Part shown: positions 45,375-56,152 of the stretch, one piece after another
How the letters are laid out: the number at the start of each line of letters is the position of its first letter
How positions within the stretch are numbered: position 1 is the stretch's first letter
DNA from: Abelmoschus esculentus
Taxonomy: Eukaryota > Streptophyta > Magnoliopsida > Malvales > Malvaceae
DNA length: 64,000 bases
Direction: 5' to 3'
Assembly: GCA_035048815.1 (NCBI GenBank)
Contig: JAUCBN010000025.1
Coordinates: 10,564,501 to 10,628,500, forward strand
The notes under the pieces: generated by a model
Databases searched by the model: none
What the model saw: only the letters and a program-made list of their open reading frames with translations
What the model was told of the DNA's origin: nothing
Translations under genes and position numbers: made by a program

Positions 45375-46289
45375 CACCCCCAAACTCGAACTACTGCTTG
45401 TCCTAAAGCAATGCAAACCATCGATTTTCCGAACTCTACTCTCTCTTGGTCTTACATGTCCATCTATTCTCCCCACCATAACTAGGCCTATTCTTAAGCC
45501 TTAACCTTTCGGCTACCCAAGGGTTTACCTAGAAACAAATTATAAGAATTGTGAGTGTGTGCGTTTTTGTGGACAAGTTTGATTAAGGGCTTTCTTAGAT
45601 AAACTCTAAGTTCAAGACAAGTAGAATTTGGTTAAGTGTTCTCTTCTTTTCTAAGCAACCAATCCTTGAGCCAATTTCGGGCACCTCAAGGGTTGTGTTT
45701 TTCCCTTCACTAAATTTTTCTTTTTAATATTCCTTAAAACATACTAGAGCCAATTTCGGGCACCTCTAGCATGAAGAAGAGTTCTTTCCAGAGCCGGTGA
45801 TAGGCACCTCTAGTTACTTTCTCAAAAATCTAAGTCTTTATCACCTAAGTTTATTAAAAGAATTCCTATAATCCAACAAGTCCCAAAAGTGTTTAGATTT
45901 TTTCCTATAGTAAGCTTCTAAGTTTTCATCCTTGAGTATCCTAAGGTTAAACCTTCTTAATAGAATCTAATCATGGTAAGGAGAAAGATTTCTATAGCCT
46001 TAAAGAATAAACTAAGGCAATATTGATGATGAGCAGTGCAAAAGTGTAGGCAGTTAATTCAAGTAAGGCGGGGAGCATGAAAAAAATAAAAAAATCACTA
46101 GAATACTCCCTTTTTTGGCAAGGCCTCGGCAGTAGATTGCTGCCTTGGCAGTAAATCTGCACCCCCAAACTCAAACCAAGCATTGTCCTCAATGCTTTAT
46201 ATTTGAAGAAATAAGCGGACAACACTAATATGAAGTAAGCAGCATATAAAGACAGCAAAAGCAATTAATATTGAATTAAGAACAAGGAT
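45375..46289 (-). other. 3'UTR of A7 with PPT
   Basis: PPT 45375-45387. Stem-loops 45657-45695, 45742-45772 and 45786-45812. Upstream PPT-like copy 46160-46172 beside TGCCTTGGCA (46141-46150). Confidence 0.75.
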
Positions 46290-47360
46290 TTAAAGCGACT
46301 CCGAAGAGCTGCTTTTAACAAATTTTCTCCTCGACCTTGCTGCCGATTGCTTTGTTCTTGGTGAGGGCGATGGTTGCGCTTTTGCTTGCCGGGGCGGTTG
46401 GACTCTTTTGGGTGGTGTCTGTTGCATTGGGGACTCGACCTCTTGTCCTTCTTCCACATCGACCATGTCTTCTGTCAGCATTATGTTCGTTCCACCCTCC
46501 ATTGCCGTGGCTCCTCAGGTATTCTGCCGTGTACTGGGCCCTAGTAGCAGTATCAGCCGTGAACTGCTGGGACGTTGCTTGGACTGGCTCCGCCTGCGTG
46601 ATCTGCATGACTTTGTGAAAAAAGTCCCTGGTCCATCCTCGCCTTTAGGTAGTGTACTCGTCCGTATCTTCGATTGGTACACCTGCAGCAACACATAAAC
46701 CTGTGATCAAACATGGGAAATACAATGGTCCCCTATCTTTCTTACCGCACTCGTGAATTTCACGTAGGATGATCTCTCCAACATTGATGGTTCTTTTCTT
46801 GATGATCGATTGGATAAGGACCAATCGCCTCCGGTCCACCGTGCTGTTGTGGGACATGGGGATGAGTCGTCGCTTGACAAAGGTGTTCCACATCTTGGCC
46901 TCGGGCTTTAAGCTTTATCTTGTTACGGATCCTCTATGGGTACCGGTTTCCCATGGGGTATTCGCGTAACAAAGATCATCTTTGATTAACTCGCAGTCCT
47001 CGGCAAAATGTCTTCCATGAATTCGGCGTGAACATCACTGTTCGGGGTGAGGCCGTAGAAGTCGTTCATGATCTCGACATCTAACTGGACCGGCCTGCCG
47101 CGGCAGTGAACAAAGAGGGAATCTTTGCTGGGCCCGTGCACATAGAATTCCCTTACTATTGTAGCGTTTGCTTGGGCAGGTTGGAGACAAAAAATTTCCC
47201 AATCTTGGTACTTGATTCTGTCAAAAAGATAATGCTCGATGCCGTAGTTTTCATCATCCGAATGCTGGAAACCTTGCTCTTCCCATAATTGCCAGGCGAT
47301 GAAAGATCGGTTGAAACGATCTTCAACGTTGGCTGGAGCAAATCTCTTGTAGGTTGCCAT
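46290..47360 (-). pseudogene. ORF3 of A7, internally deleted
   Basis: ATG at 47360 (MATYKRFAPANVEDRFNRSF). The conserved N-terminal domain is present but shifted in frame near 46990. The middle segment (MWNTFVKRRLIPMSHNSTVDRR) is open, with a second lesion near 46645. About 450 bp of the Q/P-rich centre is deleted at about 46515, joining the start of the tail directly to its end (46502-46290, ...SSSSESL). A perfect TGCCGCGGCA lies in the coding part (47096-47105). Confidence 0.85.
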
Positions 47361-47516
47361 AAAAATTGTGAGATGATTTCTTGGAGGTTTTCTTGAAAAG
47401 AATCTAGAAGTTCACGAAGAGTAGTGAGTAGGTAGAGAGTAATGTGAGAGGAAGATTGTTAAGAATGCTAAAGAAAACAAGAATGCAAAAGTGAATAGTT
47501 CAAGAGGAAGGGGTTT

Positions 47517-47524
47517 CTTATATA
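47517..47524 (-). promoter_or_regulatory. TATA-like box upstream of ORF3 (A7)
   Basis: Reverse strand TATATAAG about 155 bp before the ORF3 ATG, same spacing as in A1 and A6. Further upstream is a short tandem of CCGTTTCCTTTT-type words (about 47565-47615) unique to this copy, and TGCCTCGGCA (47693-47702). Confidence 0.5.
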
Positions 47525-47862
47525 GGCCTCGGCCTTGTGACAGTTTGGATCCACTAGCCGTTTTGTAGCCGTTTCCTTTTTCTACCGTTTCCTTTTCTGC
47601 CGTTTCCTTTTCTGTCGCGGCAGGAATCTCGGCAGACTAGCCGTTACACTGTTCTGCCCGTTGAGACTGCTGCGGCCCTGACACTGTTTTTCTGCCTCGG
47701 CAGAGTTCCTGTTGTGAACTACTTCTCCTTTATTCTTGCTTCTTGTCCTAAATAAAAATTAAACACTCAAAAAGAAAAATACTTAAAACAAAAACAAATT
47801 ATAGAAATAAAAATAGACTAAATTAATCCTAATATAATATGATAAAGAAAAAAAGGAGGAGA

Positions 47863-47994
47863 TCATGTTGCTGGTGGAGTGCATGCAAATGCATCTCCCA
47901 AAATTATTCTCTCTCGTTGGCCCGAATTGAAACTTGGTTGTGGGCCACTCCCTTTTGCTGTATGTCCATCCACCTTGGGCTTAATCTTTTTACC
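47863..47994 (-). CDS. End of the A7 gag-protease frame after T2
   Basis: Minus-strand continuation of the 59507-61926 frame, separated from it by T2. It reads KKIKPKVDGHTAKGSG and ends in the pol-derived GDAFACTPPAT followed by TGA (47865-47863). No stop is seen before this, so the frame was open through its end before T2 arrived. Confidence 0.7.
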   Translation of the reverse strand, partial: GKKIKPKVDGHTAKGSGPQPSFNSGQRERIILGDAFACTPPAT

Positions 47995-50900
47995 TGTAAC
48001 ATCCCGATTTTGGGGTTAGTAGTTTGAGTGTTGGTTAGGGGAATTCGAATCGGATTCCTAGGGTTCGTTATTCCGGGAAAAATTAAAATAATATTATTTT
48101 AATCGGATAAGTAATAATTTTGTGAATTAGTTCTAAAAATATTAGAAAGGTGTTTTAAAGTTAAAGGAATATTATTTGAACTTTAATTTGATTTTTAATT
48201 GGGCTTAATTTTGTGCTAGTGACCAAATTGTAATTTTTGGGAAAGTTTCGGGGATTTAATTTGTAATTTTCGGCAATAAGGATTTTTAGTGACTAAATTG
48301 GAAAGTAAGCCATACTTAGAATCCTTTGAGGGCCATAAACCCAATTTATTTTTAATTAATGATTTATCCACCAAAATTGTTTTAAATTGTTTTATTTTAG
48401 ATGATAATTCCATTTTCTTTTGTAACTTCCCATTTTCCCATCTTTTCTCTCAAGATTTTCTCTCATTTTCTCTCCATCTTCTTCTCCAAATTTCTTCAAT
48501 TTTCTTGCTGATTTCTTCATCATTTTCTACAAGATTTACTTCATTTTATTCATCCTTTCATTCTCTACAAAACCTACTCATCAATTTTTGCAAAATCAAC
48601 ATCATTTTCAAGGAAATCAAGGAAGACTTTCTCATCTCTTTGGTGGATTTAATCTCAAGGTAGTATTCTGATTTTTAATCTTTTTCTAAGGTTCTTTATT
48701 GAAATTCGCAAGTATTGGCTTGCTCATCAACAATTGAGATTTTATTTTGTGTTTTTAATTCAAGATCTATGAGTTTTATGATGGTTTTTATGAAATCTTT
48801 TGAGATCTAAATTGATGTTGGGTTTAGGTTGATTTAATTATGATATTATGTCAATTAAATGATTGATTGAGTCTTGAAATGATTTAATATTAAATTAATC
48901 CCGGAATAATGCAATCGGTGTTGTTTTAAGGTGGTTTTCGGTTGTTTTAGGGGTTGTTTTAGGTGTTCTTATGTTGCTGGAGGTATAAGGATGTTTTGGA
49001 AGTGTTTTTGGTTCATAATTGAGGTGGATTAGATGCTATATTCATTAGGTTTTGGCTGATGGTGTTTCGGATGCATTTCGGCTAGGTTTCGGTCTTTTTG
49101 GCTAGGTTTTCAATAGTTTTGTGAAGGTTTAATGTGGCTGCTGTTTTGAGCATGTTGTGATGTGAATATGCTCTGTTTTTAATGTTGTAGAGGTAGTGCA
49201 AGAAGGTGCATAAGTGGCTGGTCGTTGGCGTTGCAGTCGGAGCATCGACGAGGGCTCGTTTCACTTGTCGGTGAGTGTTTTCGGGTTAAAAGTGAATCGC
49301 ATTGGTTCGGTTCTGTTTTGGGGACTATGGAATTGTGTGAAAACTTTCCATAGTTCAAGAGTAAGTGATTTAAATGATGTTGATGCATTACCTCAAGTTT
49401 CGGCTATTTCGGTAACGACATATTTGTGAACAATGTTTCAATAAGATTTTGAAATAGCATATCTTTGATTTGAAATGATGCATGCATATGTTAATTGCTG
49501 AAAATGCATGGTTTATAAAGGCATTCATGGCTTATGTAAGCATGAAAAAGAATTTCGAATATGATGAAGTTATTTGTCCTATGTTGATAAAGCCGTTGAG
49601 CATGATTTTAGTTCACATGATGAACATTTAATGAGTGCATTATGAGCAGCAATTTAACATGCATGATTGGAATTGATATTGGCTTAGTGACACTAACTTT
49701 ATATTCGAATACAAATGACATGTCATTAGGATTGAGTGCACTATAAAAATAATGAGAATAATGATGATGCCTACACATAAACAAGGGTGACTTTGTGCCC
49801 GACCGAGCGTGTAGAGTTTGCCTACACGTAAACAAGGGTGACTTTGTGTCCGACCGTGCGTGTAGAGCTTGCCTATATGTAAACAAGGGTGACTTTGTGT
49901 CCGACCGTGCATATAGTTGACCCATGCGTAAACAAGGGTGACTTTGTGTCCGACCGTGCATAGTGGGGGTAACATGTATACAAGGGTGACTATGTGTCCG
50001 ACCGATGCATGTTGAGAACAAGTGTCCCCAATTATGGAAAAAGGAATCCGTGTATTCGGTGAACTAAAAGTTCACACTAAGTGATCACTAGAAAGCCAAT
50101 ATGCATATATGAAATGGAATGATTTATTTGTGCATGATACATGAAATGATTTGACATTATTGAAGAGCATGATTTGGTTTTACATATTTCAAATAAGCAT
50201 GAAGAATGCAAGTATGACTTTATAAATGATTTTGAACTTGTTTAGAGCTTCCTCACTAAGCATGTTGTGCTTAAGCTCTCTCTTTCCGTGCTTGCAGAAA
50301 AATAGTGGTTTTCGAGGCTACGTTCGGAGCAAGGGGACCAAGGGGAAGGTTATCTCAATTTTTTGGTATGTTTTGGCAAATAATTTGGGGCTTGGCAATG
50401 TATAAATCAAACCCTTGTGAAGTGTGTGATTTTTTCTTTGGTTAATGTTGTAATAAGACCTATAATGTTTTGGTTGTTAATTGATGGACTATGGTGTTGC
50501 TTGGATTGTTGAAGCATGTACATGCATGAATATTTTTGATCTTAACTCATATTTTAGGAAGCATGCCTATATATTGATGGGGATCTTTGAAATGATAAAT
50601 GTGTGCTTTAAATTGTTCTTTGTGCTTAGGAAATTATGCATATAATTAAGGGTGATTAATGGTTATGTTTGAATGGGTTCGAATCATGGTTCGATGCAAT
50701 TACCCCAATGGACGTTTGGGTATCGATACCACCCATGGGGGTATCGATACCAAGAGCCTTCGAAGTGCAATTAGACTAAGTTCCACGATAGTGTACCGAT
50801 ACCGAGACTTAGGGTATCGATACCCCTGACCCAAAAATGACATTTTAAGCGCGGAGAATTACGTTTAGGGTTGGATGTCTTTCCACAATCGAATATAGAT

Positions 50901-51391
50901 GCAATGAATAATATTGAGAGTTGTAATATCACCAAGATGCATGATTTTAACATGAATTCGCATTGGTAAATTAATGTTAGTTTTAGTCCCTATGATATTG
51001 TGAGCTTTACAATTAGGTCCCTATTGTATGAAACATGAAATTGACGATGCAATAATGGTCCGTTTGGTCTGAACTTTGTTATGAGTATGCTATACATGTT
51101 TAATTGAACTATGGTAGATCGCATTACCGGTTTATTGTTTGAATTAAGAATTATTTGCGTTTTGATCCTTATGTACTGATATGCGAATTGAATGATCAAT
51201 TGTGAATCGAATGTTCCCATTTTCGTTACGCATGACCTCGACACACATAGGAACCAAATTATGCATCTAGTTAAAAAAACATATCGGTGTTCAGGGTTAT
51301 TTATCGAATTGGACCTTAACAAGTTTGGTTCGATATTCCCTATGTAACCCGTTAGTGTCGGTTCCGTCCAGGCCGAGCTAAGGGGGTTACA
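47995..51391 (+). repeat. 5' LTR of T2
   Basis: 3397 bp, TGTAACATCC to GGGGGTTACA. Contains an array of about five copies of a 45-50-bp unit around AAACAAGGGTGACTTTGTG (about 49780-50000) and a cluster of GGTATCGATACC palindromes (50719-50730, 50740-50751, 50813-50824, with a decayed one near 50792). It lacks about 10 bp near its start that the 3' LTR has. Confidence 0.95.
49775..50005 (+). repeat. Tandem subrepeat array in the T2 5' LTR
   Basis: Five imperfect units, each with a variant of ACAAGGGTGACTTTGTGTCC followed by GACCGTGCGTGTAG-like sequence. The equivalent array is at about 57935-58165 in the 3' LTR. T1 has only a degraded version. Confidence 0.85.
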
Positions 51392-51396
51392 TTTGG

Positions 51397-51410
51397 TGGT
51401 ATCAGAGCCA
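51397..51410 (+). other. Primer binding site of T2 (initiator tRNA-Met)
   Basis: TGGTATCAGAGCCA, complementary to the 3' end of plant initiator tRNA-Met, 5 bp after the LTR end. Confidence 0.95.
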
Positions 51411-51668
51411 GGTTTGCTAAGTTGTGTGGCCAGGTTAACTAAAGTGTGTGGTCAGGTTTGCTAAAGTGTGTGATAGAACTTGTTATGTTGTTAACTTGTT
51501 GAGTATATTTATGCATGATGGTTGTATTTGAGTGATGATGGTTTAAAGGGATGACGGTTACACATTGCCAATGCCAATACATTTTCAAATGCTTCTCAGG
51601 TTTCCCTTGGATCTTGCCCGAATGTAAGTTTATTATGTTTTAAATTGCATGTATGAAGTTTTTGGAAT

Positions 51669-52860
51669 ATGCCACCGAGACGTGAGACGCGTGCTAGTGC
51701 TAATATGATCACCGAGGGTCAGGCTGACGGTAAGGCGACTGTTAGGGAAGAGCCGCTTCCTCCTCCTCCACCCGTGGGTGTGCCTCCGGTTCCTCTGGGA
51801 GGTCAGTTTAGAGAATTTGCACCGCTTATACAGGCTATGGAGGGTGTGTTTCAGGCTGTCGTGGCTGGAGTGCATATCCCGGCTCTTGCCCCTGCTGTTG
51901 TGGTTACCCCAGGTCTACCTTTAAAGCGTTTGCGTAGCTTGGGCGGCGTAGAGTTCTGTGGATCAGATCCGAGCTCGGCTGAGGAATGGTTGGCTAGTAC
52001 AGAGAGGATTTTGGATCAGATGGATTGTCAAGATACTAGGAGTCTGGGTTGTGTAGTTTCTCTACTTCAGGGACATGCTTATCGTTGGTGGATCACCACG
52101 AAAGTTGGTGTAGATGTTGCTAACCTGACTTGGGAGTACTTTCGGACCGCTTTTGTGCGGAAGTTTTTGGGGCCACAATATGAGGATGCAAGGAAGAAGG
52201 AGTTTATGTCCTTGGTACAGGGGGCTATGACCGTAGCTGAGTATGAGATACAGTTTATTAGGTTGAGTCATTATGCTCCCGAGTTGGTTCCTATCGACCG
52301 AAAGAGGTGTGATAGGTTCCGATATGGGTTGGATCCCGAGATTAAGACATACCTATTAGCCGCTGAGTACACCGAGTTTGATGTGTTGGTTAATAGGGCT
52401 AAGGATGTCGAGGAGTTTCTAAGGGAGGCTAGGAAGTCCTCCGATGTTGGTAAGAGGCCTGCTGAGGCTAGTGCACAAGGTAATAAGAGTAAGAGGTTTC
52501 GAGACAACTGGTACAGAGCTGACCGATGCCGAGGTGACTTTGGACGCGGTGGTCGTGCTCAGCACTATGGTAGAGGTGGTGGTGATGCTCCAGTTTGTAA
52601 CTTGTGTTCTAGGCACCATCCAGGATAGTGTTGGTGGGCCACTGGTGCTTGTATGTGATGTGGATCGAAGGATCATATAAGGCGTGATTGCACAAGGTTT
52701 GCTGGTGAGTCGGGTGATCGTGCTGAGGCCGCTGTGATGCCTGGTAGAGGACGTGGACGTGGCCGAGGTCCTTTCCAGAGGCAGGGAGATGGACGGAAGG
52801 TCTATGCTCAGCGTGGGACTCGTAGTGCCACAGATGTGGTTGCAGGTACCTTTTTTTACA
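51669..52860 (+). pseudogene. gag: gag of T2
   Basis: ATG at 51669 (MPPRRETRAS). Retrotransposon gag core around residues 90-230 (FCGSDPSSAEEWLASTERILDQ, AYRWW, FVRKFLGPQYEDARKKEF, FRYGLDPEIK). Then a basic region and a CCHC knuckle (CGSKDHIRRDC, about 52659-52691). Two stops interrupt the frame, TAG 52626-52628 and TGA 52656-52658, the second within the knuckle. A frame change near 52850 separates gag from protease. Product would be the capsid and nucleocapsid. Confidence 0.92.
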
Positions 52861-53332
52861 AAATGTACCATTGTTCTCTTTGATAGATTCGGTATCTACG
52901 CATTCTTATGTTTTGAGTGATCATGCATATCTGTTGGATATTCCGGTTGAGGTTTTAGACGTAGGTGTTGTGGTTACCAGTTCTTTCGGTGAAACGGTTA
53001 CAGTAAGGAGGTTGTATAAAAGGTGTTCGTTGGAGGTTCAAGGACATGTCTTTGAGGTTGACTTGATGGAGTTGCCGTTTCATGGTTTTGATCTTATCTT
53101 GGGTGTTGATTGGTTGACGGAGCACCGAGCGGTGGTGGATTTTGAAAAAAAGAGGGTTACTTTGAGGTTGTTGGATGGTAGTGAGGTTGTGGTGAAGAGT
53201 GAGTATACCGGATTCTTGTCTAATGTGGTTTCGGCTTTACAAGCGGAAAAGATATTGCAACATGGTGATATGGCATATCTAGCCTATGTGATGAATCCGG
53301 GTATAGGAGATGTTCGGGTGCAGGACATTTGA
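52861..53332 (+). pseudogene. pol: Protease region of T2
   Basis: Aspartic protease-like segment with IDSVSTHSYV at the active site, where the family normally has D-S-G-A/S. The glycine is valine here, which should impair catalysis. It continues LVKRCSLEVQG-type beta strands and FDLILGVDWLTEHRAVVDFEKK. Ends with TGA 53330-53332, in the same frame as RT. Confidence 0.88.
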
Positions 53333-54703
53333 GCAGTGCGCGACTTTTCGAAAGTATTTCTTGAGGAGTTGCCAAGATTACCTCCCGATCGTGATGTGGA
53401 GTTTAGTATCGAGACTTATGCTGGTACTAATCTGGTGTCCATTGCTCCTTATCGCATGGCACCTAAGGAGTTAAAGGAGTTGAAGATGCAGTTGCAAGAG
53501 TTGCTTGACCGAGGTTTCATTCGACCGAGCGTATCACCTTGGGGTGCACCAGTGTTGTTTGTGAAGAAGAAGGATGGCACTACGAGGATGTGCATTGATT
53601 ATCGGCAGTTGAATAAGTTGACCGTGAAGAATAAGTATTCTTTGCCGAGGATTGACGATTTGTTTGATCAGTTTCGAGGAGCAAGTGTGTTCTCGAAGAT
53701 TGATTTGAGGTCAGGGTATTATCAGTTGAAGGTGAAAGAAGAGGATGTGTTGAAAACAGCGTTTCGAACAAGGTATGGACATTATGAGTTTTTGGTGATG
53801 CCGTTTGGGTTGACAAATGCCCCTGCTGCTTTTATGGATATGATGAACCGAGTGTTTCATGAATACTTAGATCAGTTTGTGGTGGTATTCATAGATGATA
53901 TCCTTGTGTATTCGCGTACCGAGGAAGATCATGATCGACATTTGCGGATAGTTTTGCAAGCATTGAAGGAAAATCAGTTGTATGCTAAGTTAAGTAAATG
54001 TGAGTTTTGGTTAAAGGAAGTGGTGTTTCTTGGTCATGTGGTGTCGGAAAAGGGTATTAGTGTTGATCCGAAAAAGATAGAAGCTATTATGGGTTGGAAG
54101 CAACCAAAGTCGGTGTCGGAGGTTCGGAGTTTTCTAGGTTTGGCGGGTTATTATCGTAGGTTTGTTGAGGGGTTTTCGAGCATTGCTGCTCCTATGACCA
54201 AGCTTTTGCAAAAGAAGGTCCCTTTTGAGTGGAAAGAAAGTCAACAAAAGAGTTTTGAGAAGTTAAAAGAGGTGTTGACTAGTGCTCCGGTGTTGGTGCA
54301 ACCCGAGTCCGGTAAGGATTTTGTGGTTTATAGTGATGCATCATATGTTGGTCTTGGATGTATTCTGATGCAAGAAGGGAAGGTTGTGGCTTATGCTTCT
54401 AGACAGTTAAGGGTGCATGAAAAGAATTATCCGATGCATGATTTGGAGCTTGCGGCGGTGGTGTTTGCCTTGAAAATATGGAGACATTATTTATATGGTG
54501 AAAAGTGTACTATATACACGGATCACAAGAGTTTGAAGTATCTCATGTCGCAAAAGGATCTAAATCTTAGGCAACGTAGATGGATGGAGTTGCTTAAGGA
54601 TTATGATTTGTTTATTGAGTATCATCCGGGGACAGCTAATGTGGTAGCTGATGCTTTGAGCTGTAAGGCGGCGGTTGAGTTGAGGGAGATGTTTGCCAAG
54701 TAG
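53333..54703 (+). CDS. pol: Reverse transcriptase and RNase H of T2 (open 456-codon stretch)
   Basis: Open between the stops at 53332 and 54701-54703. RT motifs: CIDYRQLNKLTVKNKYSLPRI, FSKIDLRSGYYQLK, MPFGLTNAPAAFMDMMN, VVFIDDILVYS (catalytic FIDD), HVVSEKGISVDPKKIEAI, FLGLAGYYRRFV. RNase H: VVYSDASYVGLGCILMQ, HDLELAAVVFALKIWRHYL, YTDHKSLKYL, ANVVADALS. All catalytic residues expected by eye are present. It has no start codon of its own; in an intact copy it would be part of one gag-pol frame, so as it stands it is a fragment of a broken polyprotein. Confidence 0.9.
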   Translation, partial: AVRDFSKVFLEELPRLPPDRDVEFSIETYAGTNLVSIAPYRMAPKELKELKMQLQELLDRGFIRPSVSPWGAPVLFVKKKDGTTRMCIDYRQLNKLTVKNKYSLPRIDDLFDQFRGASVFSKIDLRSGYYQLKVKEEDVLKTAFRTRYGHYEFLVMPFGLTNAPAAFMDMMNRVFHEYLDQFVVVFIDDILVYSRTEEDHDRHLRIVLQALKENQLYAKLSKCEFWLKEVVFLGHVVSEKGISVDPKKIEAIMGWKQPKSVSEVRSFLGLAGYYRRFVEGFSSIAAPMTKLLQKKVPFEWKESQQKSFEKLKEVLTSAPVLVQPESGKDFVVYSDASYVGLGCILMQEGKVVAYASRQLRVHEKNYPMHDLELAAVVFALKIWRHYLYGEKCTIYTDHKSLKYLMSQKDLNLRQRRWMELLKDYDLFIEYHPGTANVVADALSCKAAVELREMFAK

Positions 54704-56152
54704 AGTATTTCAAAGGAAGGTGGTTTAGTAGCAGAGTTGCAAGTAAAACCTGTTTTGGTTGAGATGATAAAGGTGAAACAGTTAGAGGATGAGGCTTTGG
54801 TGCCTTTTGTGGAAGATATTGCTGAAGGCATACCGACCGAATATCATTTTGATGATGATGAGGTGTTATGTTTTAGAGGTCGGATTGTGGTGCCGGATGA
54901 TGTTGAGTTGAGGCAAGCTATCTTGAAAAAGGCTCACACTAGTCCGTTTGCTATGCATCCGGGTAGTGTGAAGATGTATAGGGATCTCAAAAGTGTGTAC
55001 TTTTGGGTTGGCTTGAAGAAGGATGTGACGGAGTTTGTGTCCCGATGTATGGTGTGTCAGCGGGTAAAAGCTGAACATCAATTCCCTGCAGGCTTGTTGC
55101 AACCAATTCAAGTTTCGGAGTGGAAGTGGGAGAGAGTGACTATGGATTTTGTGATGGGGTTACCCTTGACGCCGTCCAAAAAGGATTCTATATAGGTGAT
55201 TGTTGATAGGTTTACGAAGTGTGCACATTTTCTTGCCGTGCATACGACGTACTCTTTGGATAAGTTAGCGGGGTTGTATGTTTCTGAGGTGGTGAAGTTG
55301 CATGGTGTGCCTAAGTCGATCATATCGTATAGAGATCCGCAGACGGATGGTTAGTCTGAACGTGTTATCCAGACTTTGGAGGATATGTTGAGATGTTGCA
55401 TCATTGAGTTTCAAGGTTCTTGGGAGAAGCAGTTGCCTTTGGTGGAGTTTGCTTATAATAATAGTTATCAGGCAAGTATACAGATGGCACCGTTTGAGGC
55501 TTTATATGGGCGTAGGTGTCGTACACCTTTGTGTTGGAAGGAAGTTGGACAAAAGTATGTTTCTTTACCACAAGTGCTGAAAGATACGGATGAGAAAGTT
55601 AAGCTTATTTGTGCTAAGCTCAAGGAGGCTTCAGATAGACAAAAGTCTTATGCCGATTTGAAGCGTAGAGAGATAGAGTACGAAGTCGGGGACAAAGTGT
55701 TTCTAAAAGTTTCGCCATGGAAGAAAGTGATGAGGTTTGGACGTAAGGGTAAGTTGAGTCCTCGTTTCATTGGACCGTATGAGGTGTTGGAGCGTGTTGG
55801 TCCTGTTGCTTATCGGTTGAGGTTGCCGGAAGAGTTGAGTAGGATGCATGATGTTTTTCATGTATCGATGCTTCGCAAGTATAGATCAGATCCCTCTCAT
55901 GTTGTTCCGGTTGAGGAGATTGAGTTAAGAGCTGATATGAGTTATGAGGAAGAACCGATGAAGATTTTAGATGTGGATACAAAGGTTCTTCGAGGGAAGA
56001 CCATAGATTTGGTTAAAGTGTTATGGAGACACCGAGGTGTTGAAGAGGCAACTTGGGAGACAACGAAAAGTATGGAGGAGCAGTTTCCTCACTTGTTTGC
56101 TTCAGGTAAGAATTTCGAGGACGAAATTTTCTTAAGAGGGGGAGAGTTGTAA
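54704..56152 (+). pseudogene. pol: Integrase and chromodomain-like tail of T2
   Basis: Same frame as RT. HHCC zinc region (HPGSVKMYRDLK ... CMVCQRVKAEHQ), core start WERVTMDFVMGLPL, TAG 55193-55195, then DRFTKCAHFL. Next comes a shortened segment reading SYRDPQTDG, where relatives have about 30 more residues: the second catalytic Asp region is altered and the stretch up to PQTDG is missing. TAG 55352-55354 follows. After that the C-terminus is open: FEALYGRRCRTPLCW, LSPRFIGPYEVLERVG, and a chromodomain-like tail (VKVLWRHRGVEEATWETT). The stop TAA (56150-56152) lies within the first bases of the 3' LTR. Integrase cannot be active. Confidence 0.92.
56133..56147 (+). promoter_or_regulatory. Polypurine tract of T2
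   Basis: AAGAGGGGGAGAGT immediately before the 3' LTR. It overlaps the last codons of the pol frame. Confidence 0.9.

Noticed and set aside
49775..50005. Possible CRISPR-like direct repeats
   Set aside because: The units are imperfect and contiguous without unique spacers, and they lie inside a plant LTR duplicated in both LTRs of T2.
49608..50021. ORFs with repeating GRTQSHPCL / DTKSPLFT units in the Tekay-type LTR
   Set aside because: They are the translation of the tandem subrepeat array; no start context or conservation outside the repeat.
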